From assembly GCA_002345215.1 (NCBI GenBank), contig DDVH01000023.1, positions 1-20,039 of the forward strand: a DNA stretch of 20,039 nucleotides, in the 5' to 3' direction. A program made the position numbers and the translations under genes. Shown in pieces: positions 1 to 7,131 of this stretch. The DNA comes from Anaerolineales bacterium UBA2317. Lineage in GTDB: Bacteria > Chloroflexota > Anaerolineae > Anaerolineales > Villigracilaceae. Each line of letters begins with the position of its first letter. The first letter of the stretch is position 1. The notes beneath the pieces are model-generated. The model made no database searches. It saw only the letters and a program-made list of their open reading frames with translations, and was not told the DNA's origin.

Positions 1-23
1 CAGCCTCGTGGAGAAGAGAGAGT

Positions 24-1583
24 ATGTCTGCTCAAAAAGAAAATAAGCCGAAATCAAAACAAAAAGATGACCCACCGCTTTCTGTAGACGGCGTTTTAGA
101 ATCTCTCAACCCTGCCAACTTTTCAAACGATGATTTTCTCGAACCCGATGATTCGATGTTAGCGAATCAAACCGAAGACCTTGAAGATTCGCTCAAAATC
201 CCTGCCTACGAAACAACTGACCATTCTGAAGACCCTGTGCGTTTGTATTTGCGCGAGATTGGTCAAGTCAAATTATTAGATTCTGATAGTGAATTTCGTT
301 TGGCAACTTTAATCGAAGCACATCGTCTCATTGAAACCTTACGCAAACTTAAACAACGCAAAGGCGTTTCATTGCCTGCATCTATTTATCATTCTTTGAT
401 TTCTGAAATGATTACATCGTGGGATAGATTAATTGAAGATGCCGAACGACTCGACCATGAACTTCCCAATTTAGCAAACATGATTTCAGAATCCCAAACG
501 CTTCATACTGGGTGGGAAATTGCTTCTGCTTCGTATTTACGCACCTATCTTGATAACGGTCACTGGGGCGTAGACCATCTTTGGGATAATCTCGCACGCC
601 ATGCTTATAGCGTTTTCCTCAGTTTGCATTTGCTTCCATCCAAATATGCAGACTGGCTACTCAAACATGCTCAAGAAGAAAAATCTTTTCCATCACAACG
701 CACCCTGTATCGAAATTTATGTTCGGATGAAGAATTATTAAACGAAATGAATGCCATTAAAGAACGTGCTGAAACTGCAAACCAAGCACTCATTCGTGCC
801 AATTTAAGATTAGTCGTCAGTGTGGCGAAAAGATATTTAGGTCGTGGCATTCCATTGCTAGATTTAATTCAAGAAGGCAACATGGGTTTATTACGCGCCA
901 TCAACAAATTTGACCCACGTCGCGGATTCAAATTCAGCACCTATGCAACTTGGTGGATTCGTCAATCTATCAATCGTTCTATTGCAGAACAAGCCCGCAC
1001 GATTCGTATTCCTGTGCATTTGTTTGAATCGATTTCGAGAATTTTACGCGCCCAACGCCATCTTACACAATCATTAGGTCGCAACCCAAGTAATGAAGAA
1101 CTCGCAATGGAAACAGGTTATCTTTCTGCATCTGATGTGCAAGAGATTCTCAAAGCCCATTCAGAGAATCAGCCTGTGGAACCTGAATTACAAAGAAGAT
1201 TAGAGGTTGCATCACAAAAAGTGACTCGTGCTTTGCAATCTGCGGAAGAAACTGTTTCATTAGAAGGTCCAGTGGGGGATGATGAATCAAGTGCCTTAGG
1301 TGATTTCATTGAAGATGTAGATGCGCCCTCGCCCATGGATGCCGCATCAAAAGAAATGCTTCGCAAGCAGATAAAACACGCCCTCGCTTCATTATCTGAC
1401 CGTGAACGGGATGTGCTGGAATTACGCTTTGGTCTGCGTGATGGAAAAGAACACACATTAGAAGAAGTTAGTCGTTTCTTTGATGTGACTCGTGAACGTG
1501 TTCGTCAAATTGAAGCTAAAGCGTTAAGAAAATTACGTCACCCATCTAAGAGCAGAGAGTTGAGAGATTATTTAGGGGATTGA
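24..1583 (+). CDS. sigA: Primary-type RNA polymerase sigma-70 factor (RpoD/SigA family)
   Basis: This is a 519-residue sigma factor that directs core RNA polymerase to promoters. Region 1.2 lies at about 70-101 (DPVRLYLREIG). Region 2 is at 255-330, with the core-binding and -10-recognition stretch ANLRLVVSVAKRYLGRG, DLIQEGNMGLLRA and YATWWIRQSI. Region 3 spans about 331-431, ending in the region 3.2 finger (SLEGPVGDDESSALGDFIED). The region 4.2 helix-turn-helix is at 477-507 (HTLEEVSRFFDVTRERVRQI). The acidic N-terminus (1-69) does not resemble region 1.1. Two features are odd: about 150 residues of unrecognised sequence separate regions 1.2 and 2, and about 28 residues (380-407) are inserted before the 3.2 finger. 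The start is supported by GGAG at 10-13, but the frame stays open to the window edge, so an upstream start cannot be excluded. It could be the housekeeping factor or a close paralogue; the family call is secure, the symbol less so. Confidence 0.93.
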   Translation: MSAQKENKPKSKQKDDPPLSVDGVLESLNPANFSNDDFLEPDDSMLANQTEDLEDSLKIPAYETTDHSEDPVRLYLREIGQVKLLDSDSEFRLATLIEAHRLIETLRKLKQRKGVSLPASIYHSLISEMITSWDRLIEDAERLDHELPNLANMISESQTLHTGWEIASASYLRTYLDNGHWGVDHLWDNLARHAYSVFLSLHLLPSKYADWLLKHAQEEKSFPSQRTLYRNLCSDEELLNEMNAIKERAETANQALIRANLRLVVSVAKRYLGRGIPLLDLIQEGNMGLLRAINKFDPRRGFKFSTYATWWIRQSINRSIAEQARTIRIPVHLFESISRILRAQRHLTQSLGRNPSNEELAMETGYLSASDVQEILKAHSENQPVEPELQRRLEVASQKVTRALQSAEETVSLEGPVGDDESSALGDFIEDVDAPSPMDAASKEMLRKQIKHALASLSDRERDVLELRFGLRDGKEHTLEEVSRFFDVTRERVRQIEAKALRKLRHPSKSRELRDYLGD

Positions 1584-1630
1584 AAAGTCTATAGGTGATA
1601 GAGTGGTCGTGAAATAAATTGAAAATACAC

Positions 1631-1650
1631 AGGTGGCTGTCACCTTTTAT
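1631..1650 (+). terminator. Weak candidate rho-independent terminator after the sigma factor gene
   Basis: The inverted repeat AGGTG (1631-1635) and CACCT (1641-1645) encloses a 5-nt loop and is followed by TTTTATTTTA. The stem is only 5 bp. It sits in the 68-bp gap between two convergent genes, where a terminator is expected, so position supports it more than strength does. Confidence 0.4.
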
Positions 1651-1651
1651 T

Positions 1652-3709
1652 TTATGGGGCTGCTAAAACACTGATAGATCCTCCACCAAAAGATACCGCA
1701 AGCATTTTTCCATCAGGCGAAAATGTTAAACCGTTGATTCCTGGATAGCCTTCAATAAGTTGTATTTCTGTGCCGTCTGAGGCATTTAAGAAATAAATAT
1801 TTCCATCGCTATCTCCATAACTACAACTAACAGCCAGTATAGAATCATCAGGGGAATAAGCCAATGAACTTATATTGCGGTCACAGCCAACATCAATTTT
1901 CTGTCGCTCATCATGCGTATCAAAATTCATAATCAGAAGCAAAGATTTCAAAAATTGTGATCCAGAGGGAAGAGTATCATAGCTAATAGCAATCTTTCTA
2001 TTTTCATTTGAATGTGAAAGTGCTAACTCACTGCAAGTGATGTTTTCTTCGTAAATAGATTTGCTTTCAGCAAGGTCAATTAAAATTAATTTAGGTTTAT
2101 TGTTAAAAAATGAAATACCAAAATCAGCAGTATCCAAACAAATAGCAGCAACTGTATTTTCTTGAGAGAATGAGGATGCGCCAAGTCTACGCTTTTCCCA
2201 TTTATTGATAAATTCCCCAGTTTTTAAATCAACCAGTCGCACATCGGCTATATAATCGCTGATATAAGTAGTATATAGAAGAGTCTGATGCTCAGGATCA
2301 AATTTATCTATATTTACACCTAGTCCTAAAAACTCTATTTCATACAATGGTTGTGAATTATTTGATGTTGAGGTGGAAAACAATTTAAGATTATTCCCTA
2401 CGATAGAATATTTGTAGTAGTTGGTGTCTGTCCCAATGGTTAAGTTATCTTTACAATCTGGATTAGACTGCAAATGAATAGCGCACATTCGATAAGTTCG
2501 ATTAATTGAATCATAGTATCGTAATGCTATTGTTTCATTATCTAAGAAAATGAAATCGCTCATTTGATATTCTTGAAACCCTATCCAAGGTCCAGCAGTA
2601 CGAGGTGGGCTGAGTAAACTTAAATTACCACTTTCGTTATATAAAACAGAAGGTAGGTCAATATCATAATGAAGTTCAGATATCATATTGCCTTTATTGA
2701 CAGACCATAATTGGATATTTCCATTACAATCAAAAAGGGCAACTTGCGTATTACTTTGATTGAATACAGGAAGACTATTGAATCCTTCTAGAATATTGTT
2801 GCAACTATTTCTACTTGAGATAGTTTGAACTAATTCGCCTGAATTAATTCTCCAAATGTTTATATCGCCCGAAGATTGTCGAATTGCAATTAAACTAGAA
2901 TCATTAGAAAACGCAACGCCTTCACCAAATCTCTCTAAGGGAAATTTATTTATCACACTTCCATCCAAAATGCTCCAAACAATAACTTGATTATTTACTT
3001 CTGTAGCAATCATTGAATTATCAGGTGAGAAAATAGGACTGCTACCAGAAATGGATTTATATATAATTTCGTTGGTTTCTATATCTATAATATAAAACCT
3101 TCCATTCTGATATGACTCAGCAACTGCTAATTTTTTTCCATCTAGTGAAAGGGCGGTAAGCGGAATGGGGTTTGAATGAGATTTAAACCCAGCAAGAGTA
3201 AAAATATTTTTCAAATATTCATCTGTTATCTCTGCCTCTGTATTAAATAGCCATATCCCATCTATTAATACCCATTTTCCATCATCACTAATCTGTAGTC
3301 CCAAGTTATAATCTGTTTGCGGTATATAATGATTTAAATGTAGTATAAGTTTATTAGTTTTGTAATCGTAAATATCTAGACCTAATTGGTCTCTAACAAA
3401 TAAACGTGATTGGTCTTTTGTTAATTTGGCAATATAAGGTAAATTACCATAATAACGTGCAATTTCCTCTAATTTATTTATATTATCTAAAGTAATTTCG
3501 GTGCCAAACTCAGGAATTGGAGTTTTCAGTCCAACAGGTAATTCAAGTGTAGGAGAGGGTGTTATGGTAGGAGTAACAGTAGGCGGAATAGGAGTATTGC
3601 TTGGGCTTGGCTGTGTTGTTTGTGTAGATTCTACTGTTGGCGAGGCGATTTGGGTACAAGCAGTCAAAATAAAGGCAAGTAAGAATAAGACATAAAAAAT
3701 ATATTTCAT
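1652..3709 (-). CDS. Beta-propeller (WD40-like) lipoprotein, function unknown
   Basis: This 685-residue protein is predicted to be exported and lipid-anchored. A signal peptide with a hydrophobic core (residues 4-17) ends in the lipobox LTAC, with lipidation at Cys18. Residues 19-66 form a Ser/Thr/Pro-rich linker, as in many surface lipoproteins. The rest is built of blade-like repeats with F-S-x-D-x-S/K-x-hydrophobic-A followed by a strand ending in a W or F segment: about 185-215, 226-255, 266-296, 314-340, and two C-terminal units, the last with FSPDGKMLAV near residue 664. This suggests one or two beta-propellers used for binding rather than catalysis; no enzymatic motif is seen. The RBS AGGAG (complement of 3716-3720) lies 6 nt before the ATG. 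The gene reads AT-richer than the nuo operon next to it. It is divergent from nuo and convergent with the sigma gene, so it is a single-gene unit. Ligand and role are unknown. Confidence 0.85.
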   Translation of the reverse strand: MKYIFYVLFLLAFILTACTQIASPTVESTQTTQPSPSNTPIPPTVTPTITPSPTLELPVGLKTPIPEFGTEITLDNINKLEEIARYYGNLPYIAKLTKDQSRLFVRDQLGLDIYDYKTNKLILHLNHYIPQTDYNLGLQISDDGKWVLIDGIWLFNTEAEITDEYLKNIFTLAGFKSHSNPIPLTALSLDGKKLAVAESYQNGRFYIIDIETNEIIYKSISGSSPIFSPDNSMIATEVNNQVIVWSILDGSVINKFPLERFGEGVAFSNDSSLIAIRQSSGDINIWRINSGELVQTISSRNSCNNILEGFNSLPVFNQSNTQVALFDCNGNIQLWSVNKGNMISELHYDIDLPSVLYNESGNLSLLSPPRTAGPWIGFQEYQMSDFIFLDNETIALRYYDSINRTYRMCAIHLQSNPDCKDNLTIGTDTNYYKYSIVGNNLKLFSTSTSNNSQPLYEIEFLGLGVNIDKFDPEHQTLLYTTYISDYIADVRLVDLKTGEFINKWEKRRLGASSFSQENTVAAICLDTADFGISFFNNKPKLILIDLAESKSIYEENITCSELALSHSNENRKIAISYDTLPSGSQFLKSLLLIMNFDTHDERQKIDVGCDRNISSLAYSPDDSILAVSCSYGDSDGNIYFLNASDGTEIQLIEGYPGINGLTFSPDGKMLAVSFGGGSISVLAAP

Positions 3710-3738
3710 GATATTCTCCTAATATCTCTGATTTAAGG

Positions 3739-3744
3739 ATTATA
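3739..3744 (-). promoter_or_regulatory. Candidate -10 element of the lipoprotein gene
   Basis: The minus strand reads a perfect TATAAT here. Transcription from it would start near 3732, giving a leader of about 23 nt that contains the AGGAG ribosome binding site. I see no good -35 hexamer at 16-18 bp, so the call rests on the -10 and its position. Confidence 0.42.
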
Positions 3745-3793
3745 CGTCATTTGCAGTTAGAGCGGTTTTAAGAAAATACTAGGGAAACGAACC

Positions 3794-3824
3794 AATTATC
3801 CGCTAGGAAAGAAGCGGATTAATT
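3794..3824. promoter_or_regulatory. Imperfect inverted repeat in the control region upstream of nuoA
   Basis: ATCCGCT (3798-3804) and AGCGGAT (3813-3819) form a 7-bp stem around the 8-nt loop AGGAAAGA. AATT (3794-3797) can extend it by pairing with AATT (3821-3824), with one bulged T. It lies between the divergent lipoprotein and nuo promoters, about 40 bp upstream of the candidate nuo -35, so it is unlikely to be a terminator. It could be an operator for a dimeric regulator or simply a chance palindrome. Nothing in the sequence identifies a cognate protein. Confidence 0.3.
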
Positions 3825-3862
3825 TCCAGAATGGGGGAATGTAGATTTATTTAGAAAATCCC

Positions 3863-3892
3863 TTGTGAAAAGTGGCACTTATGAAGTATACT
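3863..3892 (+). promoter_or_regulatory. Candidate sigma-70 promoter of the nuo operon
   Basis: TTGTGA (3863-3868, 4 of 6 to TTGACA) and TATACT (3887-3892, 5 of 6 to TATAAT) are separated by 18 bp. The predicted transcript start is near 3899, giving a leader of about 35 nt that includes the nuoA ribosome binding site at 3924-3928. The promoter overlaps the in-frame GTG at 3865, so that codon cannot be the start of NuoA if this promoter is used. Confidence 0.55.
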
Positions 3893-3923
3893 CCGTCAAG
3901 CAAGCCAGATTTCGCAAATTCAT

Positions 3924-3928
3924 AGAGG
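3924..3928 (+). promoter_or_regulatory. Ribosome binding site that decides the nuoA start
   Basis: AGAGG lies 5 nt upstream of the ATG at 3934. No comparable site precedes the alternative GTG at 3865. This supports the 118-residue form of NuoA. Confidence 0.6.
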
Positions 3929-3933
3929 TTTTC

Positions 3934-4290
3934 ATGCTTTTGGAATATATTGCCATTGGGGTAATGATTGCAGTTGCTACTCTGATTGCTTTCATTGCTA
4001 TCGGCTTGGGGGAATTGTTTGGACCAAAGAAAAAATCGGCGGCGAAGGATATCCCATACGAGTCGGGGATTGTTCCGTATGGTGAAGGCACGCGGCGTAT
4101 GCCCGTTCGTTTTTATTTGATTGCTGTTTTATTCATCCTGTTTGATATTGAAGTGATTTTCTTTTTGCCGTGGGCGATTGCGTTTCGTCAACTCGGTTTG
4201 TTTGGTTTAATTGAAATGGGTATCTTTATCGTTATTTTATTAATTGGCTATATGTACGCGTGGAAGAAAGGAGCCCTTGAATGGGAATAG
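3934..4290 (+). CDS. nuoA: NADH-quinone oxidoreductase subunit A (NuoA)
   Basis: This is a small membrane subunit of complex I, which helps lock the quinone-site subunits to the membrane arm. From the ATG at 3934 it has 118 residues with three hydrophobic segments. The conserved loop after the first helix carries PYESGIVPYGEGTRRMPVRFYL, shared by the NuoA/ND3 family, and FDIEVIFFLPWA follows. The open frame continues upstream to a GTG at 3865, but the intervening 23 residues are polar and basic, unlike NuoA. An AGAGG (3924-3928) sits 5 nt before the ATG, and a candidate promoter covers the GTG, so I chose the shorter form. It overlaps nuoB by 10 bp, and the nuoB ribosome binding site AAAGGAG (4267-4273) lies inside it. 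Confidence 0.93.
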   Translation: MLLEYIAIGVMIAVATLIAFIAIGLGELFGPKKKSAAKDIPYESGIVPYGEGTRRMPVRFYLIAVLFILFDIEVIFFLPWAIAFRQLGLFGLIEMGIFIVILLIGYMYAWKKGALEWE

Positions 4291-4766
4291 AACAAAAACT
4301 TGGAAATATGGGCGTAGTAACAACTACGCTTGATCAGGTTGTAAATTGGTCTCGCACGAATGCGATGTGGCCCATGTTATTTGGTTTAGCGTGTTGTGCT
4401 ATTGAGATGATGGCGGCACAAGCCGCTGATTATGATATGAGCCGCTTCGGTATGGAGTTGATGCGTGCGAGCCCGCGTCAATCTGATTTAATGATTGTGG
4501 CAGGGCGTTGTTCAAAGAAAATGGGTCCTGTCTTGAGATTGTTATACGACCAAATGCCTGAACCAAAATGGGTGATTGCAATGGGTGACTGTGCATCTTG
4601 TGGTGGTGTGTTTAATAATTATGCCATCTTCCAAGGTGTAGATGAAGTTGTTCCAGTAGATGTATATGTAGCGGGATGCCCTCCGCGCCCAGAGGCGTTG
4701 ATTCATGGTGTGCTCACTTTGTATGAAAAAGTTAATGCTCAAAAAGTGACTGCGCCGACTGCGTAA
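4281..4766 (+). CDS. nuoB: NADH-quinone oxidoreductase subunit B (NuoB)
   Basis: This 161-residue subunit carries the terminal iron-sulphur cluster N2, which hands electrons to quinone. The four ligands are visible as the tandem pair Cys38-Cys39 (LACCAIEMMA), Cys104 (MGDC) and Cys133 (GCPPRPEAL). The spacings (66 and 29 residues) match the E. coli protein as I remember it. YDQMPEPKWVIAMG and the PVDVYVAGCPP loop are typical. An additional cysteine, Cys107, gives CASC where many homologues have CANS or CASS. The start has a strong ribosome binding site (AAAGGAG, 4267-4273) within nuoA, suggesting coupled translation. It is followed by a 114-bp gap holding a palindromic repeat, the only sizeable gap in the operon. 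Confidence 0.97.
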   Translation: MGIEQKLGNMGVVTTTLDQVVNWSRTNAMWPMLFGLACCAIEMMAAQAADYDMSRFGMELMRASPRQSDLMIVAGRCSKKMGPVLRLLYDQMPEPKWVIAMGDCASCGGVFNNYAIFQGVDEVVPVDVYVAGCPPRPEALIHGVLTLYEKVNAQKVTAPTA

Positions 4767-4774
4767 TAAATTTC

Positions 4775-4866
4775 CGTCATTGCGAGCCGCGTTCTTTGCG
4801 GCGAAGCAATCTCCTACACAATGTTGGGGATTGCTTCGGGCGAAGAGCATCGCCCTCGCAATGACG
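4775..4866. repeat. Cloverleaf-like palindromic repeat (REP/MITE type) between nuoB and nuoC
   Basis: Perfect 12-bp outer arms CGTCATTGCGAG (4775-4786) and CTCGCAATGACG (4855-4866) close a 92-bp element. Inside are three further stems: GCCGC/GCGGC (4786-4790 with 4798-4802), CGAAGCAATC/GATTGCTTCG (4802-4811 with 4829-4838) and GGGCGA/TCGCCC (4838-4843 with 4850-4855). The neighbouring stems share one or two boundary bases. The fold is an outer stem with three branches. It has no coding capacity of its own. CATTGCGAG...GAAGCAATC repeats are, from memory, widespread non-autonomous palindromic elements in several phyla. A partial relative lies at 18463-18485. Confidence 0.85.
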
Positions 4867-4880
4867 AGATGGTGTAATTT

Positions 4881-5393
4881 ATGGATAAAAAACTAGAGCC
4901 TATCGTAAAAGATTTACAAGAAAAATTTAGCATCACCTACGAAGAACATCGTGGAGAAGTGCATTGTTTTGTAAAACCAGAACAAATTGTGGATGCCCTA
5001 AAACTTTTACGTGATAAACATACGTTTGAATTACTGTCTGCCTTAACCGCAGTAGATTATTACCCACAAAATAATCCGCGCTTTCATGTTATTTATCAAT
5101 TAACATCATTAGAAAAAATTGCTTTTATTCAATTACGAGTTCCAGTCAATGGTGATAATCCTAAGGTGCCGACGGCTGTAAGTGTATATGACACTTGTAA
5201 TTGGCGTGAACGTGAATTGATGGATATGTTCGGCATTGATTTTGAAAATCACCCTGACCCACGCAGAATCTTAATGCCTGAAGGGACTGAAGGTCATCCA
5301 TTACGAAAAGATTTTCCGTTGGGTTATGAAGAACCACAATTTACGTTTAACTTTGAAGATATAGATATTCGCAAGCCGTACGCAAAGGAATAA
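4881..5393 (+). CDS. nuoC: NADH-quinone oxidoreductase subunit C (NuoC)
   Basis: This 170-residue soluble subunit of the connecting module carries no cofactor and packs against NuoD. The family signature is in the C-terminal half: NWRERELMDMFGIDFENHPD (residues 113-132), RRILMPEGTEGHPLRKDFPLG, and a short tail running to EEPQF. The N-terminal half is a typical alpha/beta domain with LLSALTAVDYYP. It is a separate gene, unlike the fused nuoCD of enterobacteria. There is no strong Shine-Dalgarno before the ATG; GAG and GG at 4866-4872, at the edge of the palindromic repeat, are the nearest purine-rich bases. It ends 2 bp before nuoD. Confidence 0.96.
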   Translation: MDKKLEPIVKDLQEKFSITYEEHRGEVHCFVKPEQIVDALKLLRDKHTFELLSALTAVDYYPQNNPRFHVIYQLTSLEKIAFIQLRVPVNGDNPKVPTAVSVYDTCNWRERELMDMFGIDFENHPDPRRILMPEGTEGHPLRKDFPLGYEEPQFTFNFEDIDIRKPYAKE

Positions 5394-5395
5394 GC

Positions 5396-6625
5396 ATGAC
5401 GCAGATTCAAGAAGTCAGCATAGACCAATTCAAACATCTGGTTTCAGAACGTGCAATTCGCGGTGAAACCATGTTGCTTAATATGGGTCCACAACATCCA
5501 TCCACACATGGTGTGTTGCGTTTAATTTTAGAGTTAGATGGCGAAACAGTCGTCAATTGTATTTCTGATATTGGTTATTTACACACTGGCATCGAAAAAA
5601 ATATGGAAGCCAAAACCTATCAGAAAGCCGAAGTGATGACCGACCGCCTCGATTACATGAACACCATGGGCAATAATCTTGCTTATGTGATGGCTGTCGA
5701 AAAATTGGTGGATTTAGATGTGCCTGTCCGTGCGCAAGCCTTGCGTGTGGTTCTTGTTGAACTTCAACGCATCGCTTCACATTTGGTTTGGCTTGGCGCG
5801 TTTGGTCTCGACCTTGCGGCAATGTCCGTATTCCTTTATTGTTTCCGCGAACGCGAATTAATTTTAGATATTTTTGAAATGGTTTCAGGTCAACGCATGA
5901 TGACCACTTACATCCGCCCTGGTGGTTTGTGGCGCGATGTGCCCGTTGAATTTGAAAAAGCTGTGCGTGATTTTGTGCAACTCTTTCATAAACGTGTAGA
6001 TGAATATGAACGTTTGATGACTCGTAACCCAATTTTTATTGATCGCTTAGTTGGCATCGGTTATTTAGATAAAAAGACGGCTCTTTCCTACGGGGTAACT
6101 GGTCCTACACTTCGGGCATCAGGCGTCAATTGGGACTTAAGAAAAGCAACCCCATATCTCGGTTATGAACAATATGATTTCAATGTTCCCGTTTCAGAAG
6201 ATTGCGATACCTATGCTCGTTATATCGTCCGCATTCAAGAGATGCGCGAGTCATTGAAAATTATTGAACAAGCAATGAACAAATTACCATTAGGTCCAGT
6301 TCGTTCAGAGAATCGTAAGTTCGTTCCGCCACCACGTTCTGAAATCGGCGTGAGCATGGAATCGTTGATTCATCATTTCAAATTATGGACAGAAGGTTTC
6401 CTCGCACCCAAAGGTTCGATTTATAACGCAGTTGAATCACCACGCGGAGAATTAGGTGTCTTCCTCGAAAGTGATGGCGGACCAAAACCGTATCGCGTTC
6501 ACATGCGCACACCTTCATTTGATAATTTAGCAGTTTTGCCTGAAATCACAAAAGGGCACTTGGTAGCAGATTTGGTTGCTATCCTTGCTTCTATTGATAT
6601 TGTGCTCGGAGATATTGACCGATGA
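5396..6625 (+). CDS. nuoD: NADH-quinone oxidoreductase subunit D (NuoD)
   Basis: This 409-residue, hydrogenase-like 49-kDa subunit forms most of the quinone-binding cavity with NuoB. The motif GPQHPSTHGVLRL places His38 in the loop that contacts the quinone headgroup. Tyr87 (DRLDYM) is the second headgroup residue known from the Thermus enzyme, and the numbering coincides here. Also typical are GYLHTGIEKNME, PGGLWRDVP, ESPRGELGVFLESDGG and the C-terminal DIVLGDIDR. There are no hydrogenase NiFe cysteines at either end, as expected of complex I. The ribosome binding site AAAGGA is at 5384-5389. The stop overlaps the nuoE start by 4 bp (ATGA). Confidence 0.98.
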   Translation: MTQIQEVSIDQFKHLVSERAIRGETMLLNMGPQHPSTHGVLRLILELDGETVVNCISDIGYLHTGIEKNMEAKTYQKAEVMTDRLDYMNTMGNNLAYVMAVEKLVDLDVPVRAQALRVVLVELQRIASHLVWLGAFGLDLAAMSVFLYCFRERELILDIFEMVSGQRMMTTYIRPGGLWRDVPVEFEKAVRDFVQLFHKRVDEYERLMTRNPIFIDRLVGIGYLDKKTALSYGVTGPTLRASGVNWDLRKATPYLGYEQYDFNVPVSEDCDTYARYIVRIQEMRESLKIIEQAMNKLPLGPVRSENRKFVPPPRSEIGVSMESLIHHFKLWTEGFLAPKGSIYNAVESPRGELGVFLESDGGPKPYRVHMRTPSFDNLAVLPEITKGHLVADLVAILASIDIVLGDIDR

Positions 6626-7131
6626 GCCTTGAGAAAAAATACGCTAAAGAAATAAAACAAATTTTATCCAAATATCCGCCTGAACATAAACGTTCAGCAG
6701 TGATGCCGCTTTTACATCTTGTACAAAAAGATGAAGGCTATATCAGCAAAGAGTCTATGCAAGAGATTGCAAAACTTTTAGACATAACCGAAACTGAAGT
6801 TGGGTCAGTGGTTGGTTTTTATACGTTGTATCACGAGAAAAAAGAAGGCAAATATCGAATGCAAATCTGCACCGATTTACCTTGTGCCTTACGCGGTGCC
6901 GATGAATTCATGAAACAAGTTTGTGAACACTTAAATGTTGAAGATGGTGGCACAACTGCTGACGGTTTAGTCACTGTTGAACACGTGATGTGTCTCGCGG
7001 CATGTGACCGAGCTCCAATGTTCCAATCACAAGGACCGGATGGAATTAAATATCACGAATACATGACGATTGACCGAGTGAATGAGTGGCTTCAGTCGCT
7101 GAAACAAGTTGAAGCAGGAGAGAAGCGATGA
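6622..7131 (+). CDS. nuoE: NADH-quinone oxidoreductase subunit E (NuoE)
   Basis: This 169-residue thioredoxin-fold subunit carries the off-path [2Fe-2S] cluster N1a beside FMN. The ligands are Cys83 and Cys88 (CTDLPC) and Cys124 and Cys128 (CLAAC), with the usual spacing. The helical N-terminal part includes VMPLLHLVQKDEGYI and VGSVVGFYTLY, common to the family. It overlaps nuoD and nuoF by 4 bp each (ATGA), which points to translational coupling. Together with nuoF and nuoG it shows that the NADH-oxidising module is encoded here, so the complex should use NADH directly. Confidence 0.97.
   Translation: MSLEKKYAKEIKQILSKYPPEHKRSAVMPLLHLVQKDEGYISKESMQEIAKLLDITETEVGSVVGFYTLYHEKKEGKYRMQICTDLPCALRGADEFMKQVCEHLNVEDGGTTADGLVTVEHVMCLAACDRAPMFQSQGPDGIKYHEYMTIDRVNEWLQSLKQVEAGEKR

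Noticed and set aside
1169..1456. Minus-strand open frame of 95 codons inside the sigma factor gene
   Set aside because: It overlaps conserved regions 3 and 4 of the sigma factor; Ser-rich antisense artefact.
3501..3695. Plus-strand open frame of 64 codons rich in Val, Gly and Ser
   Set aside because: It is the antisense reading of the Ser/Thr/Pro linker and signal region of the minus-strand lipoprotein; low complexity and no similarity to a real protein.
3865..3933. N-terminal extension of NuoA from a GTG start
   Set aside because: The 23 added residues are unlike NuoA, the codon lies in the candidate -35 element, and a ribosome binding site fits the ATG at 3934.
4542..4850. Minus-strand open frame of 102 codons covering the end of nuoB and the palindromic repeat
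   Set aside because: It is antisense to the conserved NuoB C-terminus and runs into the repeat; composition is not protein-like and there is no ribosome binding site.
4775..4866. Cloverleaf fold considered as a tRNA or structured ncRNA gene
   Set aside because: It has no CCA-end acceptor pattern, no T-loop GTTCRA motif and no anticodon arm; the perfect terminal arms fit a palindromic repeat better.
5553..6032. Minus-strand open frame of 159 codons inside nuoD
   Set aside because: It is a shadow of a highly conserved gene; rich in His, Gln and Arg with no domain or start signal.
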